A DNA stretch of 9,342 nt from Pseudomonadota bacterium (GTDB lineage: Bacteria; Pseudomonadota; Alphaproteobacteria; Caulobacterales; Caulobacteraceae): positions 1 through 9,342 of the forward strand of contig JAEZIH010000132.1 in NCBI GenBank assembly GCA_023416055.1, read 5' to 3'. Each line of letters starts with the position of its first letter. Positions within the stretch are counted from its first letter, which is position 1. Positions 1 to 9,281 of this stretch are shown here, piece after piece. Under the pieces are notes generated by a model. The model was not told the DNA's origin. It was given only the letters and a program-made list of their open reading frames with translations, and did no database searches. The translations under genes and the position numbers were made by a program.

Positions 1-1564
<1,564 letters not shown>

Positions 1565-1568
1565 TCGC

Positions 1569-2516
1569 CTAGACGTCGAAATCCAGCCCGAACTGGGCAT
1601 AGAGGGCGCGGCTGTCCTGCCACTTGGGATCGACCTTGACGGTCAGGAACAGGTGCACGGGCCGGTCGAGCAGCCCGGTGAGCTCCTCGCGCGCCTTCTG
1701 GCCGATCCACTTCAGGGTCTGGCCGCCCTTGCCGAGCACGATGGGCCGCTGGCTTTCCCGTTCGACGTAGATCGTCTGTTCGATACGGGCCGAGCCGTCG
1801 GCGCGGTCCTCGAACGAGGTGGTCTCGACCGCCGCCGAATAGGGCAGCTCCTCGTGAACGCGAAGGTAGACCTTCTCGCGGGTGATTTCGGCGGCCAGCA
1901 CGCGCAGCGGAACGTCGGCCGACTGGTCCTCCGGATAGAGCCAGGGGCCCTCGGGCATCATTCCGGCCAGCCGCGCCTTGAGGTCGTCGACGCCATCGCC
2001 CGACAGGGCCGAGATCATGAAGACCTCGCTGTAGACGCCGGTCTCGAACAGCTGCTGCGACAGGGCCAGCAGGGTGTCGCGGCGCATGCCGTCGATCTTG
2101 TTGAGCGCCAGGATGACCTTCTTGCCGGACTGCTGCAGTGCCGAGACGATGGTTTCGGTGTCCTCGGCCGAGCGGCGGTCAGCGGCCGAGCCGTCCTTGC
2201 CCTGGGCGGCGATGTGGGAGGCGGCGTCAACCAGATGAACAACGGCGTCGGCCTCGTCGGCCCCGCCCCAGGCCGAGGCGACCATCGCCCGGTCCAGCCG
2301 CCGTCGCGGGCTGAAGATCCCCGGCGTGTCGACCAGGACGATCTGGGCGTCGCCATGCAGGGCGATGCCGCGCACCGGAAAGCGGGTGGTCTGGACCTTC
2401 TGGGTGACGATCGAGACCTTGGTCCCTGTCAGGCGGTTGACCAGCGTGGACTTGCCCGCATTGGGGGCCCCGATAATGGCGGCGAAGCCGGCTCGCTGGT
2501 TCTGGGTCTCGGTCAA
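1569..2516 (-). CDS. era: GTPase Era
   Basis: An essential GTPase that binds 16S rRNA and assists 30S subunit maturation, 315 residues. The GTPase domain shows the P-loop GAPNAGKS at 16-23, DTPG at 63-66, NKID at 139-142 and the SAL motif at 169-171. The C-terminal KH domain carries its RNA-binding loop, VLGKGGQTLKWIG, at about 260-272. The start is TTG at 2516-2514, overlapping the rnc stop codon by three bases; an AAGG six bases upstream could serve as ribosome site. The rnc-era pairing is conserved widely in bacteria and joins rRNA processing to subunit assembly. One point differs from the E. coli form: a polar stretch at about 100-122, between the end of the G3-region strand and the G4 motif, is about a dozen residues longer. 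From memory this also occurs in Caulobacter-type Era, so it is probably lineage-specific. Confidence 0.97.
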   Translation of the reverse strand: MTETQNQRAGFAAIIGAPNAGKSTLVNRLTGTKVSIVTQKVQTTRFPVRGIALHGDAQIVLVDTPGIFSPRRRLDRAMVASAWGGADEADAVVHLVDAASHIAAQGKDGSAADRRSAEDTETIVSALQQSGKKVILALNKIDGMRRDTLLALSQQLFETGVYSEVFMISALSGDGVDDLKARLAGMMPEGPWLYPEDQSADVPLRVLAAEITREKVYLRVHEELPYSAAVETTSFEDRADGSARIEQTIYVERESQRPIVLGKGGQTLKWIGQKAREELTGLLDRPVHLFLTVKVDPKWQDSRALYAQFGLDFDV

Positions 2517-3229
2517 ATCACGCCTTCACGCTGGAGAAGGGCCGTCGCGGCGGCCTTCTCCGCGTCCTGACGCGAACGCCCCTTCGCGGTCAAGGGTTCG
2601 ATTCCGGCTACGCTTACCTCGACGGTGAAAGTCGGGGCGTGGTCCGAGCCGGTGCGCTGAACGATACGGTAGGTCGGCAGGGTGCGCCCTTGACCGAGCG
2701 CCCATTCCTGAAGCGCTGACTTTGGATTGGTCAGGGCCTTGCGCGGCGGGGCGGCCAGTTCGGCGGCCCAGGCCTGTTCGAACACCGTGCGGGCGGCGTC
2801 GATGCCGCCGTCCAGCCAGACGGCCGCGAGCACGGCCTCCATGGCGTCGCCGAGGATGCCCTCGCGGCGGCGGCCGCCCTGCTTCGCCTCGCCCGGGGAC
2901 AGGCGGATGGCGTCGCCGATCCCCAGCGTCTCAGCGACGCGGGCGCAGGTCGGCTTGTCGACAAGCGCGTGCAGGCGCGAGGACATCTCGCCCTCGTCGG
3001 CGTTCGGCAGGTCGCGCATCAGCCGGTCGGCGACCAGCAGGCCCAGCACGCGGTCCCCGAGGAACTCCATGCGCTGGTTGTCGAGGAAGGGTCGGCCGCG
3101 GGCGTCGCGTTCGGCCCCCTCCCCCACGCTGGCGTGGGTCAGGGCCTGGTCAAGCAGGGACGGATCGCGGAAGTCGTGACCCAGGTTGCGCGCCAGGACC
3201 GCGACCGCTTGCGCCCGCCGGTCGGCCAT
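2513..3229 (-). CDS. rnc: Ribonuclease III
   Basis: A double-strand-specific endoribonuclease that matures rRNA and processes structured mRNA, 238 residues, the usual size. The catalytic domain has the signature QRMEFLGDRVL at 52-62, with metal-binding E55 and D59, and the second acidic pair D128 and E131 in ILGDAMEAV. A dsRNA-binding domain follows at about 166-236, opening with NPKSALQEW and ending with a basic-alanine helix. The start is ATG 3229, sharing one base with the TGA of lepB (TGATG). This gives the expected N-terminus; an upstream in-frame GTG at 3313 would add 28 residues of shadow sequence from lepB and is rejected. No ribosome site precedes the ATG, so translation probably depends on coupling to lepB. 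The gene overlaps era by four bases. Confidence 0.96.
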   Translation of the reverse strand: MADRRAQAVAVLARNLGHDFRDPSLLDQALTHASVGEGAERDARGRPFLDNQRMEFLGDRVLGLLVADRLMRDLPNADEGEMSSRLHALVDKPTCARVAETLGIGDAIRLSPGEAKQGGRRREGILGDAMEAVLAAVWLDGGIDAARTVFEQAWAAELAAPPRKALTNPKSALQEWALGQGRTLPTYRIVQRTGSDHAPTFTVEVSVAGIEPLTAKGRSRQDAEKAAATALLQREGVI

Positions 3230-4368
3230 CAGTGCAGGACGGTGAAGAACCGGCTCGGCCGAACCTTCGAGAACCAGCTGACCGGATTCCACAGCGAGGC
3301 GCCCGGCGACCACGAGAACAGGATGATCTCGGCCTTGCCGATCAGGTTCTCGGCAGGAACCAGGCCGACGCCGTCCGTGCGCTGGTCGAAGCGGCTGTCG
3401 ATGGAGTTGTCGCGGTTGTCGCCCATCATGAAGTAGTAGCCCTCGGGCACCTCGAACACCGGCGTATCATCCGCGGCGTTGCCCGGGCCGAAATCCTGGA
3501 TGGTGAAGGTCCGGCCGCCCGGCAGGGTCTCGCGGGCCTGGATGATCGGCATGCCGTACATCGTCGTGGCGTCGCGGTCGCTGATGACCACGTCCTGCAC
3601 CGGCGCGCCGTTGATGTGCAGCACGTTGTCAATCATCTGCACGCGGTCGCCCGGCAGACCGATCAGACGCTTGATGTAGTCGGTCTTGTTGTCGCGCGGC
3701 AGCTTGAACACGACGATGTCGCCGCGCTGGGGCTGTTGAGCGAAGACGCGACCCTCGAACACCGGGGGGCTGAACGGGATCGAATGCTTCGAATAGCCGT
3801 AGCTCCACTTGGAGACGACGATGTAGTCGCCTTCGTAGAGGTTGGGCTCCATCGAGGCCGACGGAATGGTGAAGGGCTGGAACAGCAGCACGCGCAGCAC
3901 GAAGGCGATCAGCAGGGCGAAGAAGATCGTCTTGACGATCTCGAAGGCCTCGTTGCCGCCGCCTGACTTGCCCTTGCGCCGCCCCTTGCTCCCACGAGCG
4001 TATACAGGCGTGTGATCGACGTCCTCGAACGGAGCGTCGCCGGAATCGCTCCAGACCGGGGGCTTGGCCGGCGCCGCTGCCGCCGCAGGGGCGTGGTCGA
4101 CGGGCGCTTCCGGCGCCGAGTGCTCGACATGGCTGTCGGCGACGGCCGGATCATGTCCATGCGCGTCGTGATCAGCCGCAGGGCCGTCAGCGACGGGATG
4201 GTCCTCCGCGGGATGCTCGTCGTGAGTCACCGCATGAACGGGCTCGCCATGGGCGTCGGCCACCGGCTCGGCGTGGCCGTGATGATCGACGTCTTGATGG
4301 TCATGCGAGGGCGCGTGCCCGTCGTCGTGATGGCCGTGGTCGTCGTGCGGCTTGTTTTCGTCGGTCAT
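3229..4368 (-). CDS. lepB: Signal peptidase I with His-rich N-terminal extension
   Basis: The type I signal peptidase cuts leader peptides from exported proteins at the periplasmic face of the inner membrane. The S26 catalytic part is intact: SASMEP with nucleophile S172, the YIKRLIGLPGD block with general base K233, and GDNRDNSIDSR at 316-326. One membrane segment lies at about 145-163, after a basic patch (RGSKGRRKGK, 125-134) that should keep the N-terminus in the cytoplasm. The protein has 379 residues against roughly 250-320 for many relatives. The excess is a disordered tail at 1-123, with 21 histidines in the first 92 residues alongside many Asp, Glu, Ala and Pro. No ATG lies between residue 1 and the catalytic serine region, so the tail is probably real; an internal GTG start cannot be excluded. 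A promoter may lie in the 60-base gap upstream, and rnc follows with a one-base overlap. Confidence 0.95.
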   Translation of the reverse strand: MTDENKPHDDHGHHDDGHAPSHDHQDVDHHGHAEPVADAHGEPVHAVTHDEHPAEDHPVADGPAADHDAHGHDPAVADSHVEHSAPEAPVDHAPAAAAAPAKPPVWSDSGDAPFEDVDHTPVYARGSKGRRKGKSGGGNEAFEIVKTIFFALLIAFVLRVLLFQPFTIPSASMEPNLYEGDYIVVSKWSYGYSKHSIPFSPPVFEGRVFAQQPQRGDIVVFKLPRDNKTDYIKRLIGLPGDRVQMIDNVLHINGAPVQDVVISDRDATTMYGMPIIQARETLPGGRTFTIQDFGPGNAADDTPVFEVPEGYYFMMGDNRDNSIDSRFDQRTDGVGLVPAENLIGKAEIILFSWSPGASLWNPVSWFSKVRPSRFFTVLH

Positions 4369-4416
4369 CTGGCCCAGTCCCCCAGCCGCTGCCCGCGGTC
4401 TTCGTGCGGCAGAACC

Positions 4417-4443
4417 GGTATAACGTGATTAAGCCACGGGCAA
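4417..4443 (-). promoter_or_regulatory. Possible sigma-70-type promoter for lepB
   Basis: On the minus strand TTGCCCG (4443-4437) is followed after 12 bases by GTTATACC (4424-4417). Compared from memory with the Caulobacter housekeeping consensus, TTGACGS, 10-14 bases, GCTANAWC, this matches five of seven bases in each specified element and has allowed spacing. The -10 element would lie about 49 bases before the lepB ATG, so a transcript would begin near 4410 with a leader of about 40 bases. The -35 element sits at the 3' end of acpS. This is the largest gap inside the operon, so a secondary promoter makes sense here, but short matches arise by chance. Confidence 0.35.
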
Positions 4444-4830
4444 GGCTTCGATCACCACGAAGGCGAGTGCATACGGGTGTTCGTCGCTGAGCGTCAGGTG
4501 AATGCGGGCCTCGTGGCCGGGCGGCGTAAGGCGGGCCAGATGCTCCGCGGCGTGGCCAGTCAGGGCCAGGGTGGGCTGGCCCGAGGGCAGGTTCACCACC
4601 CCCATGTCGCGCCAGTAGACGTCGCGGCGCATCCCGGTGCCCAGCGCCTTGGCGCAGGCCTCCTTGGCCGCGAACCGCTTGGCGTAGCTCCAGGCCGGAT
4701 CGGGCTTCCGCTCCGAGCGGACGCGCTCCAGCTCTGTGAAGCAGCGATTGCGGAAGCGGTCGCCGAAGCGGTCCAGCGAGGCTTGGATGCGGCGGATGTC
4801 GGTCAGGTCGGCGCCGACTCCGATGATCAC
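4429..4830 (-). CDS. acpS: Holo-[acyl-carrier-protein] synthase
   Basis: Transfers the 4'-phosphopantetheine arm of CoA onto a serine of acyl carrier protein, switching on fatty-acid synthesis. It is 133 residues, close to the family norm of 120-140. The N-terminal motif [10 protein letters not shown] at 6-15 includes magnesium-binding D8. The second motif, [15 protein letters not shown] at 52-66, contains metal-binding E57 and the CoA-binding lysine. The start codon is GTG at 4830-4828, forming a GTGA overlap of four bases with the end of pdxJ; an AGGA about nine bases upstream inside pdxJ may act as ribosome site. The order pdxJ-acpS-lepB-rnc-era is a familiar proteobacterial cluster that supports the call. 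Confidence 0.96.
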   Translation of the reverse strand: MIIGVGADLTDIRRIQASLDRFGDRFRNRCFTELERVRSERKPDPAWSYAKRFAAKEACAKALGTGMRRDVYWRDMGVVNLPSGQPTLALTGHAAEHLARLTPPGHEARIHLTLSDEHPYALAFVVIEALPVA

Positions 4831-5576
4831 GAGACCCGGTCCTGGGCGGCGTCCATAGCGGCGCGCATGCGCCGTATGGCTGCGGTCAGTCCGACGAACA
4901 CCGCCTCGCCGATCAGGAAGTGGCCGATGTTGAGCTCGCGCACCTCGGGAATGGCGATCATGTCGGCGGCGGTGTCGTAGTCGAGACCGTGGCCCGCGTG
5001 GACCTCCAGGCCGAGGTCGGCGGCGCGGGCGGCGGCGGTCTGCAGGCGGGCGAACTCGACCAGCCGGTCGTCGCCGGAGAGGTGGCAGTAGCGGCCGGTG
5101 TGGAACTCCACAACTTGGGCCCCGACGGCGGCGGCCGCCTCCACCTGCTCCGGGGAGGGCTCGATGAACAGGGACACACGTATGCCGGCCTCGGCCAGGG
5201 CGCGGACGACCGGGGCGATACGGTCCTCGTGACCGGCCACCGCCAGACCCCCTTCAGTCGTCACCTCCTCGCGCCGCTCCGGCACCAGGCAGGCGGCGTG
5301 CGGGCGGTGACGCAGGGCGATGGCCAGCATCTCGTCGGTGACGGCCATCTCGAGGTTGAGCGGCTTGCCAGCCTCGGCGCACAGGTCGCTGAGGGCGGCG
5401 ATGTCGGGGTCGGTTATGTGGCGACGGTCTTCGCGCAGGTGGGCGGTGATGCCGTCGGCGCCGGCCGCCAGCGCCTCGCGAGCGGCGCGCACGGGATCAG
5501 GATGGCTGCCGCCGCGGGCGTTCCGCACGGTGGCCACGTGGTCGATGTTGACGCCCAGGCGGACCGCCAAGACCAT
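4827..5576 (-). CDS. pdxJ: Pyridoxine 5'-phosphate synthase
   Basis: Condenses 3-amino-2-oxopropyl phosphate with 1-deoxyxylulose 5-phosphate to pyridoxine 5'-phosphate, the last ring-forming step of the DXP-dependent vitamin B6 route. It is 249 residues, as usual for this TIM-barrel enzyme. The N-terminal signature [17 protein letters not shown] (7-23) is textbook. The catalytic region [11 protein letters not shown] holds H46, NLEMA holds E76, and VHAGHGL (192-198) holds the C-terminal histidines H193 and H196; GRYCHLSG and the closing [11 protein letters not shown] are also conserved. The start at ATG 5576 follows the pyrE stop by 11 bases, with a GGGG run about eight bases upstream. The frame stays open upstream into pyrE, but that part is an Arg/Pro-rich shadow. 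The stop overlaps the acpS start. Confidence 0.97.
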   Translation of the reverse strand: MVLAVRLGVNIDHVATVRNARGGSHPDPVRAAREALAAGADGITAHLREDRRHITDPDIAALSDLCAEAGKPLNLEMAVTDEMLAIALRHRPHAACLVPERREEVTTEGGLAVAGHEDRIAPVVRALAEAGIRVSLFIEPSPEQVEAAAAVGAQVVEFHTGRYCHLSGDDRLVEFARLQTAAARAADLGLEVHAGHGLDYDTAADMIAIPEVRELNIGHFLIGEAVFVGLTAAIRRMRAAMDAAQDRVS

Positions 5577-5587
5577 CGCCGAAGCCC

Positions 5588-6172
5588 CTACTTCGCCAGC
5601 CGGCGGCTGCCGGGGTCCTCGACCGGCAGGGCCACGAGCTCGGGCGGGAGGGCGTCGGCGGGGTAGGCCGGCACGTCGAGCGTCGCGAGTGCGATCAGAG
5701 GCACGCCGACGTCGGCGCGGCCGCCCGAGCGGTCGACGATGCAGGCGGCCGCGACCACATCCCCGCCGGCCTCGCGGATGGCCTGGATGCATTCACGGCT
5801 GGACAGGCCCGTGGTGACGATGTCCTCGACCATGATCACCTTCTGGCCCTGCTCAACGTGGAAGCCGCGGCGCAGCTTGAACGCCCCGCCCTCGCGCTCG
5901 ACGTACATGGAGGGCACGCCCAGCCAGCGGGCGGTCTCGTAGCCGGGGATGATGCCGCCCACCGCCGGCGAGATGGCGACGTCGACAGGACCGACGGCGG
6001 CGGTGACCTTCTCCGCCAGCGCCTTGCACAGGCGGGCGCAGCGGTCGGCGTCCATGAAGACCAGGTTCTTCTGGAGGAAGACGGGGCTGTGCAGGCCGGA
6101 GGAGAGGACGAAGTGGCCCTCGCGCAGGGCGCCGGCGGCGCGGAATTCGTTCAGGACGTCTTCAGAGGTCAT
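5588..6172 (-). CDS. pyrE: Orotate phosphoribosyltransferase
   Basis: Joins orotate to PRPP to give orotidine 5'-monophosphate in pyrimidine synthesis. It is 194 residues; family members are usually 180-215. The PRPP-binding motif [11 protein letters not shown] lies at 112-122, with the acidic pair E116-D117. Upstream are the conserved [12 protein letters not shown] block (24-35), [12 protein letters not shown] (68-79) and the YVERE segment (90-94), which includes catalytic-loop lysines just after it (K99). The ATG at 6172 has an AGGA about eight bases upstream, and the gap to the preceding LOG gene is 26 bases. The gene belongs to the class that resembles the archaeal and alphaproteobacterial short form more than E. 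coli PyrE; that placement is by impression only. Confidence 0.95.
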   Translation of the reverse strand: MTSEDVLNEFRAAGALREGHFVLSSGLHSPVFLQKNLVFMDADRCARLCKALAEKVTAAVGPVDVAISPAVGGIIPGYETARWLGVPSMYVEREGGAFKLRRGFHVEQGQKVIMVEDIVTTGLSSRECIQAIREAGGDVVAAACIVDRSGGRADVGVPLIALATLDVPAYPADALPPELVALPVEDPGSRRLAK

Positions 6173-6198
6173 GCCGCGGTCCTAGCCCTCCCCGTGCG

Positions 6199-6987
6199 TC
6201 AGGGGAAGTCCGACGCCGCGATGTCCTGGTTGGGTTTGAGCCCCAGTTCGAGCAGGCAGTCCCAGGCGCCCTCGGCGTCGTCCGCGAAGGCGAACAGGTC
6301 GAGATCCGAACGATGGATCATGCCGTGCTTGATGAGGACGTCGAAATTGATCACTGACCGCCAGTAGGCCTCGTCGAACAGGACAATTGGGATCGGCGGC
6401 GCCTTGTTGGTCTGGCGCAGGGTCAGGATCTCGAACAGTTCGTCCAGGGTCCCGAAACCGCCCGGGAACACCACCAGGGCGTTGGCTCGCATGGCCAGAT
6501 GCATCTTGCGCATGCCGAAATAGTGGAAGCGGAAGGTCAGCTCGGGCGTCGACCAGGCGTTGGGTTCCTGCTCGTGCGGGAGGGTGATGTTGAAACCGAC
6601 CGAGGGCGCGCCGACGTCATGCGCCCCCCGGTTGGCGGCGCCCATGACGCCCGGCCCGCCACCTGTGGCGATGACATTGTCGCGCGGCTCTCCGGGCGAG
6701 CCACGAAAGGCCCCTCCCCGCTCCGAAGCGATGCGGCCGAAAGCGCGTGCCTCCTGATACCAGCGGCGGTGGTTGTCATCGCCGTTCTCGCCGATGCGGG
6801 CGCTGCCGAACACGACGATGGTCGAGCGCACGCCCCATGCGCGCAGGGCCTCCTCGGCCTTGGCGTACTCCAGCAGGAAGCGCACGCCGCGCATCGAGTC
6901 GCCGAGCAGGAAATCCTGGTCCAGCGCGGGCAGGCGATAGGACGGCGAGGCCATCTGGGCCGAGTTGTCGGCGTGCTCCTCGCTCAC
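6199..6987 (-). CDS. LOG family protein (TIGR00730 type), likely nucleoside monophosphate phosphoribohydrolase
   Basis: A Rossmann-fold protein of the LOG/YgdH-like family. Members split nucleoside 5'-monophosphates, such as AMP or cytokinin nucleotides, into base and ribose 5-phosphate; some were formerly misnamed lysine decarboxylases. The diagnostic motifs are present: GGGPGVMGAANRGA (109-122) for phosphate binding, the R160-K161 pair, and PGGFGTLDE (175-183) with catalytic-site E183. At 262 residues it is longer than the roughly 190-residue minimal LOG. The extra length is an N-terminal lead of about 50 residues and a polar loop at about 89-104. The start is GTG at 6987-6985 in a GTGA overlap with the rel stop, with no clear ribosome site; M12 and M32 are alternatives. 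The true substrate is unknown. Its place between rel and pyrE suggests nucleotide metabolism rather than hormone production. Confidence 0.88.
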   Translation of the reverse strand: MSEEHADNSAQMASPSYRLPALDQDFLLGDSMRGVRFLLEYAKAEEALRAWGVRSTIVVFGSARIGENGDDNHRRWYQEARAFGRIASERGGAFRGSPGEPRDNVIATGGGPGVMGAANRGAHDVGAPSVGFNITLPHEQEPNAWSTPELTFRFHYFGMRKMHLAMRANALVVFPGGFGTLDELFEILTLRQTNKAPPIPIVLFDEAYWRSVINFDVLIKHGMIHRSDLDLFAFADDAEGAWDCLLELGLKPNQDIAASDFP

Positions 6988-9140
6988 CCGCGGGCCCGCT
7001 CGACGGTGTCCACCGAGGGATTGGTGCGCAGCGCCGCCATGATGGCGGTGGCGTGCTTGGCGTCCTCGACCTCGACGTCGATGTCGACGTCGAAGAAGTC
7101 TTGCTGGCGATGGCTCATCACCAGGTTGAGAATGTTTCCCCCGGCCTCGCCGATGATGGTTGCCACCTGTCCCAGCACGCCCGGCGCGTTCTTGATGGTG
7201 GCGCGGACCCGCGCAGAGCCCACGGCGCTGCGCTCAGCCTGGGGAGTCCACTGCAGGTCCTGCCAGACCGAGTCATCGTCGGCGAACTCCTCCAGACGCT
7301 GGCAGTCGATGGTGTGCACGGTCAGGCCGGCCTCGGGCTCGAGGATGCCGACGATGCGGTCGCCGGGCACGGGCGAACAGCAACGGCCGAAATGTACGCT
7401 CACCCCGGGCGTCAGGCCGCCGCCGCGGACAAACAGCCGCGCCTGATGATCGCCGATGCGCTTGCGGTCAGGACCAGCCTTGAGCCGGCCCTTGAGTGCG
7501 GGAAACAGGATTTCGCCCACCTTGCCCGCCGACACCCGGCCGCGGCCGATGGCCTCATACAGGTCGTCGTCATTGGCGAAGCCGAGCTGCTCGAGCGCAG
7601 GCCGCAGGGTGACCTCGGTCTCAGTCTTGCCCGCCCGCGTCAGGGTCTGCTCAAGGGTAGCGCGGCCCAGCTTCTGGAACTCACCCCGCTCGGACGTGCG
7701 GATGTGGCGACGGATCGCCGAGCGGGCGCGGCCGGTGACGGTCAGGGAGCGCCAGTCGGCGGGTATTTCGCGCTTGGCGCCGCGGATGATCTCGACCACG
7801 TCGCCATTCTGCAGCTGGGTCCGCATCGGCTTGAGCTCGCCGTTGATCTTGGCTCCCACGGCGGTGTCGCCCACCTCGGTGTGGACGGCGTAGGCGAAGT
7901 CCAGGGGCATTCCGCCTCGCGGCAGGGTGATCAGCGCCCCCTTGGGCGTGAAGACGAAGACCTGGTCGAGATACATCTCGAGCTTGGCGTGCTCGACCCA
8001 ATCCTCGCCCCCCTCGCCGTGCTCGATGACCTGGACGAGGTGGCGCAGGTTCTGCAGCGGGTCGCGGCCGCCCTGGGCGGCCATGGCCTCGCGGTCGAAG
8101 CCGTAGGAGTGGTTCTTGTAGGCCCAGTGCGCCGCCACCCCGTCCTCGGCGACGCGATCCATCGCCTCGGTGCGGATCTGCATCTCGATGCGCAGGCCGG
8201 AGGGGCCGACGACCGTGGTGTGCAGCGAGCGGTAGTTGTTCGACTTCGGCGTCGAGATGAAGTCCTTGAACCGCTCGGGCACCATCGGCCAGGCGCGGTG
8301 AATGACGCCCAGGGCGCGGTAGCAGTCGTCCTCGGCCTCGACGATGACGCGGAAGCCGTAGATGTCGGACAGGGAGGAGAAGCCCACCGACTTGCGCTGC
8401 AGCTTGCGCCAGATCGAGTACGGCGTCTTCTGGCGGCCGAAGACGCGGGCGCGGACGCCCGCCTCCTCGAGCACCCGCTCGACCTCGCGGGCGACGCCTT
8501 CGATGGCCTGGCCGTGTTCGAGCTTCAGCGCCTCAAGCCGCCGCTCGATGGCGGTCCGGGCCGTGGGGTTGAGGTGCTCGAAGGCCAGTTCCTCCAGTTC
8601 GGAGGCGATGGAGTGGATGCCGATCGAGCGACCCAGCGGGGCGTAGACCTCGAGCGTCTCGCGGCTGATCCGCTCGCGCTTCTCGGGCTTGACGTATTTG
8701 AGCGTCCGCATGTTGTGCAGACGGTCGGCCAGCTTGACCAGCAGGACCCGCACGTCCTTCGAGATGGCGAGGATGAATTTGCGCAGGTTCTCGGCCTGCC
8801 GGGTGTGCTCGGCCTGAAGCTCCAGCCGGGACAGCTTGGTGACGCCTTCGACCAGCTGGGCGATCTCCTCGCCGAACATGCCGGCGATGTCGTCGCGGGT
8901 GGCCGAGGTGTCCTCGACCACGTCGTGCAGCAGGGCGGTGACGATGGTGGCAGTGTCGAGCCGGTAGTCGGTCAGGATGCCGGCCACCTGGATGGGATGG
9001 GCGAAATAGGGGTCGCCGGAGGCCCGCAGCTGCGAACCGTGCATCTTCATCGCATAGACGTAGGCGCGGTTCAGCAGGCCTTCGTCGGCGGTCGGGTCAT
9101 AGGCGCGAACCGCCTCGACCAGCTCGAATTGCCGCAGCAC
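6984..9140 (-). CDS. spoT: Bifunctional (p)ppGpp synthetase/hydrolase (RelA/SpoT family)
   Basis: The stringent-response enzyme, also named rel or rsh, makes and degrades (p)ppGpp in the cytoplasm. With 718 residues it has the full long-RSH domain order. The HD hydrolase domain shows H48, H72-D73, E76-D77 and D139 (LADRLHNM), so hydrolase activity should be intact. The synthetase domain (about 235-345) includes YSIWRKL, DIYGFRVI and E319 in RIEMQIRT, so synthesis should be intact too. TGS follows at about 391-452, a conserved-cysteine region (C587-C588, H609, C613), and a C-terminal ACT domain at about 642-716. GTG 9140 gives the N-terminus expected from relatives (MLRQFELVE), preceded only by a weak AGG. 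The frame is open a further 47 codons upstream to a CTG with a strong ribosome site, so a longer form is possible. The stop overlaps the LOG start by GTGA. Confidence 0.97.
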   Translation of the reverse strand: MLRQFELVEAVRAYDPTADEGLLNRAYVYAMKMHGSQLRASGDPYFAHPIQVAGILTDYRLDTATIVTALLHDVVEDTSATRDDIAGMFGEEIAQLVEGVTKLSRLELQAEHTRQAENLRKFILAISKDVRVLLVKLADRLHNMRTLKYVKPEKRERISRETLEVYAPLGRSIGIHSIASELEELAFEHLNPTARTAIERRLEALKLEHGQAIEGVAREVERVLEEAGVRARVFGRQKTPYSIWRKLQRKSVGFSSLSDIYGFRVIVEAEDDCYRALGVIHRAWPMVPERFKDFISTPKSNNYRSLHTTVVGPSGLRIEMQIRTEAMDRVAEDGVAAHWAYKNHSYGFDREAMAAQGGRDPLQNLRHLVQVIEHGEGGEDWVEHAKLEMYLDQVFVFTPKGALITLPRGGMPLDFAYAVHTEVGDTAVGAKINGELKPMRTQLQNGDVVEIIRGAKREIPADWRSLTVTGRARSAIRRHIRTSERGEFQKLGRATLEQTLTRAGKTETEVTLRPALEQLGFANDDDLYEAIGRGRVSAGKVGEILFPALKGRLKAGPDRKRIGDHQARLFVRGGGLTPGVSVHFGRCCSPVPGDRIVGILEPEAGLTVHTIDCQRLEEFADDDSVWQDLQWTPQAERSAVGSARVRATIKNAPGVLGQVATIIGEAGGNILNLVMSHRQQDFFDVDIDVEVEDAKHATAIMAALRTNPSVDTVERARG

Positions 9141-9281
9141 CCGCGACCTGGAGGGTTCGGGCGCCTCGGCCGGAGGCGCGTCGGCCTCCGGTTCGTTGAG
9201 ATTGGCAGCTTGGGGAGACGGCGCGGGCGAAGAGCTCCGCGCCGGCAGGATGGTGATACCGTTGGCGGGTTCGGCCGTCAG
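9141..9281 (-). other. Stop-free region upstream of rel; possible N-terminal extension from CTG
   Basis: The gap between rpoZ and the GTG start of rel is 137 bases. On the minus strand the rel frame continues through it without a stop for 47 codons, up to CTG at 9281-9279, which overlaps the rpoZ TGA. A GGAGG lies seven bases before that CTG, inside the last codons of rpoZ. The encoded stretch would be rich in Pro, Ala, Ser and Glu with no recognised domain, and its codons end mostly in G or C. There is no ATG, GTG or TTG in this stretch. It may equally be plain intergenic DNA carrying a leader or promoter; no convincing promoter or terminator was seen in it. Confidence 0.35.

Noticed and set aside
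2722..3966. A 414-codon plus-strand open frame opposite rnc and lepB
   Set aside because: Its first part is Arg/Pro/Gly-rich low complexity and it mirrors the codons of two firm genes; no domain is seen.
4389..4412. Imperfect inverted repeat (CTGCC-GC arms, one bulged base) in the acpS-lepB gap, considered as a terminator
   Set aside because: Stem of seven pairs with a bulge and no T-run after it on either strand; at most a hairpin in the lepB leader.
4012..4428. A plus-strand frame rich in Val and Met that looks membrane-like
   Set aside because: It is the complement of the LepB His-rich tail: CAC and CAT codons read as GTG and ATG on the other strand.
4920..5666. A 248-codon plus-strand frame opposite pdxJ
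   Set aside because: Antisense shadow of a textbook PdxJ; no family motif.
7063..7097. GACGTC/GATGTC-like short tandem pattern
   Set aside because: It encodes the alternating Asp/Val/Ile strand of the ACT domain in Rel, so codon repetition explains it.
6499..7446. A 315-codon plus-strand frame opposite LOG and the end of rel
   Set aside because: Antisense shadow across two overlapping genes; composition unlike a real protein.
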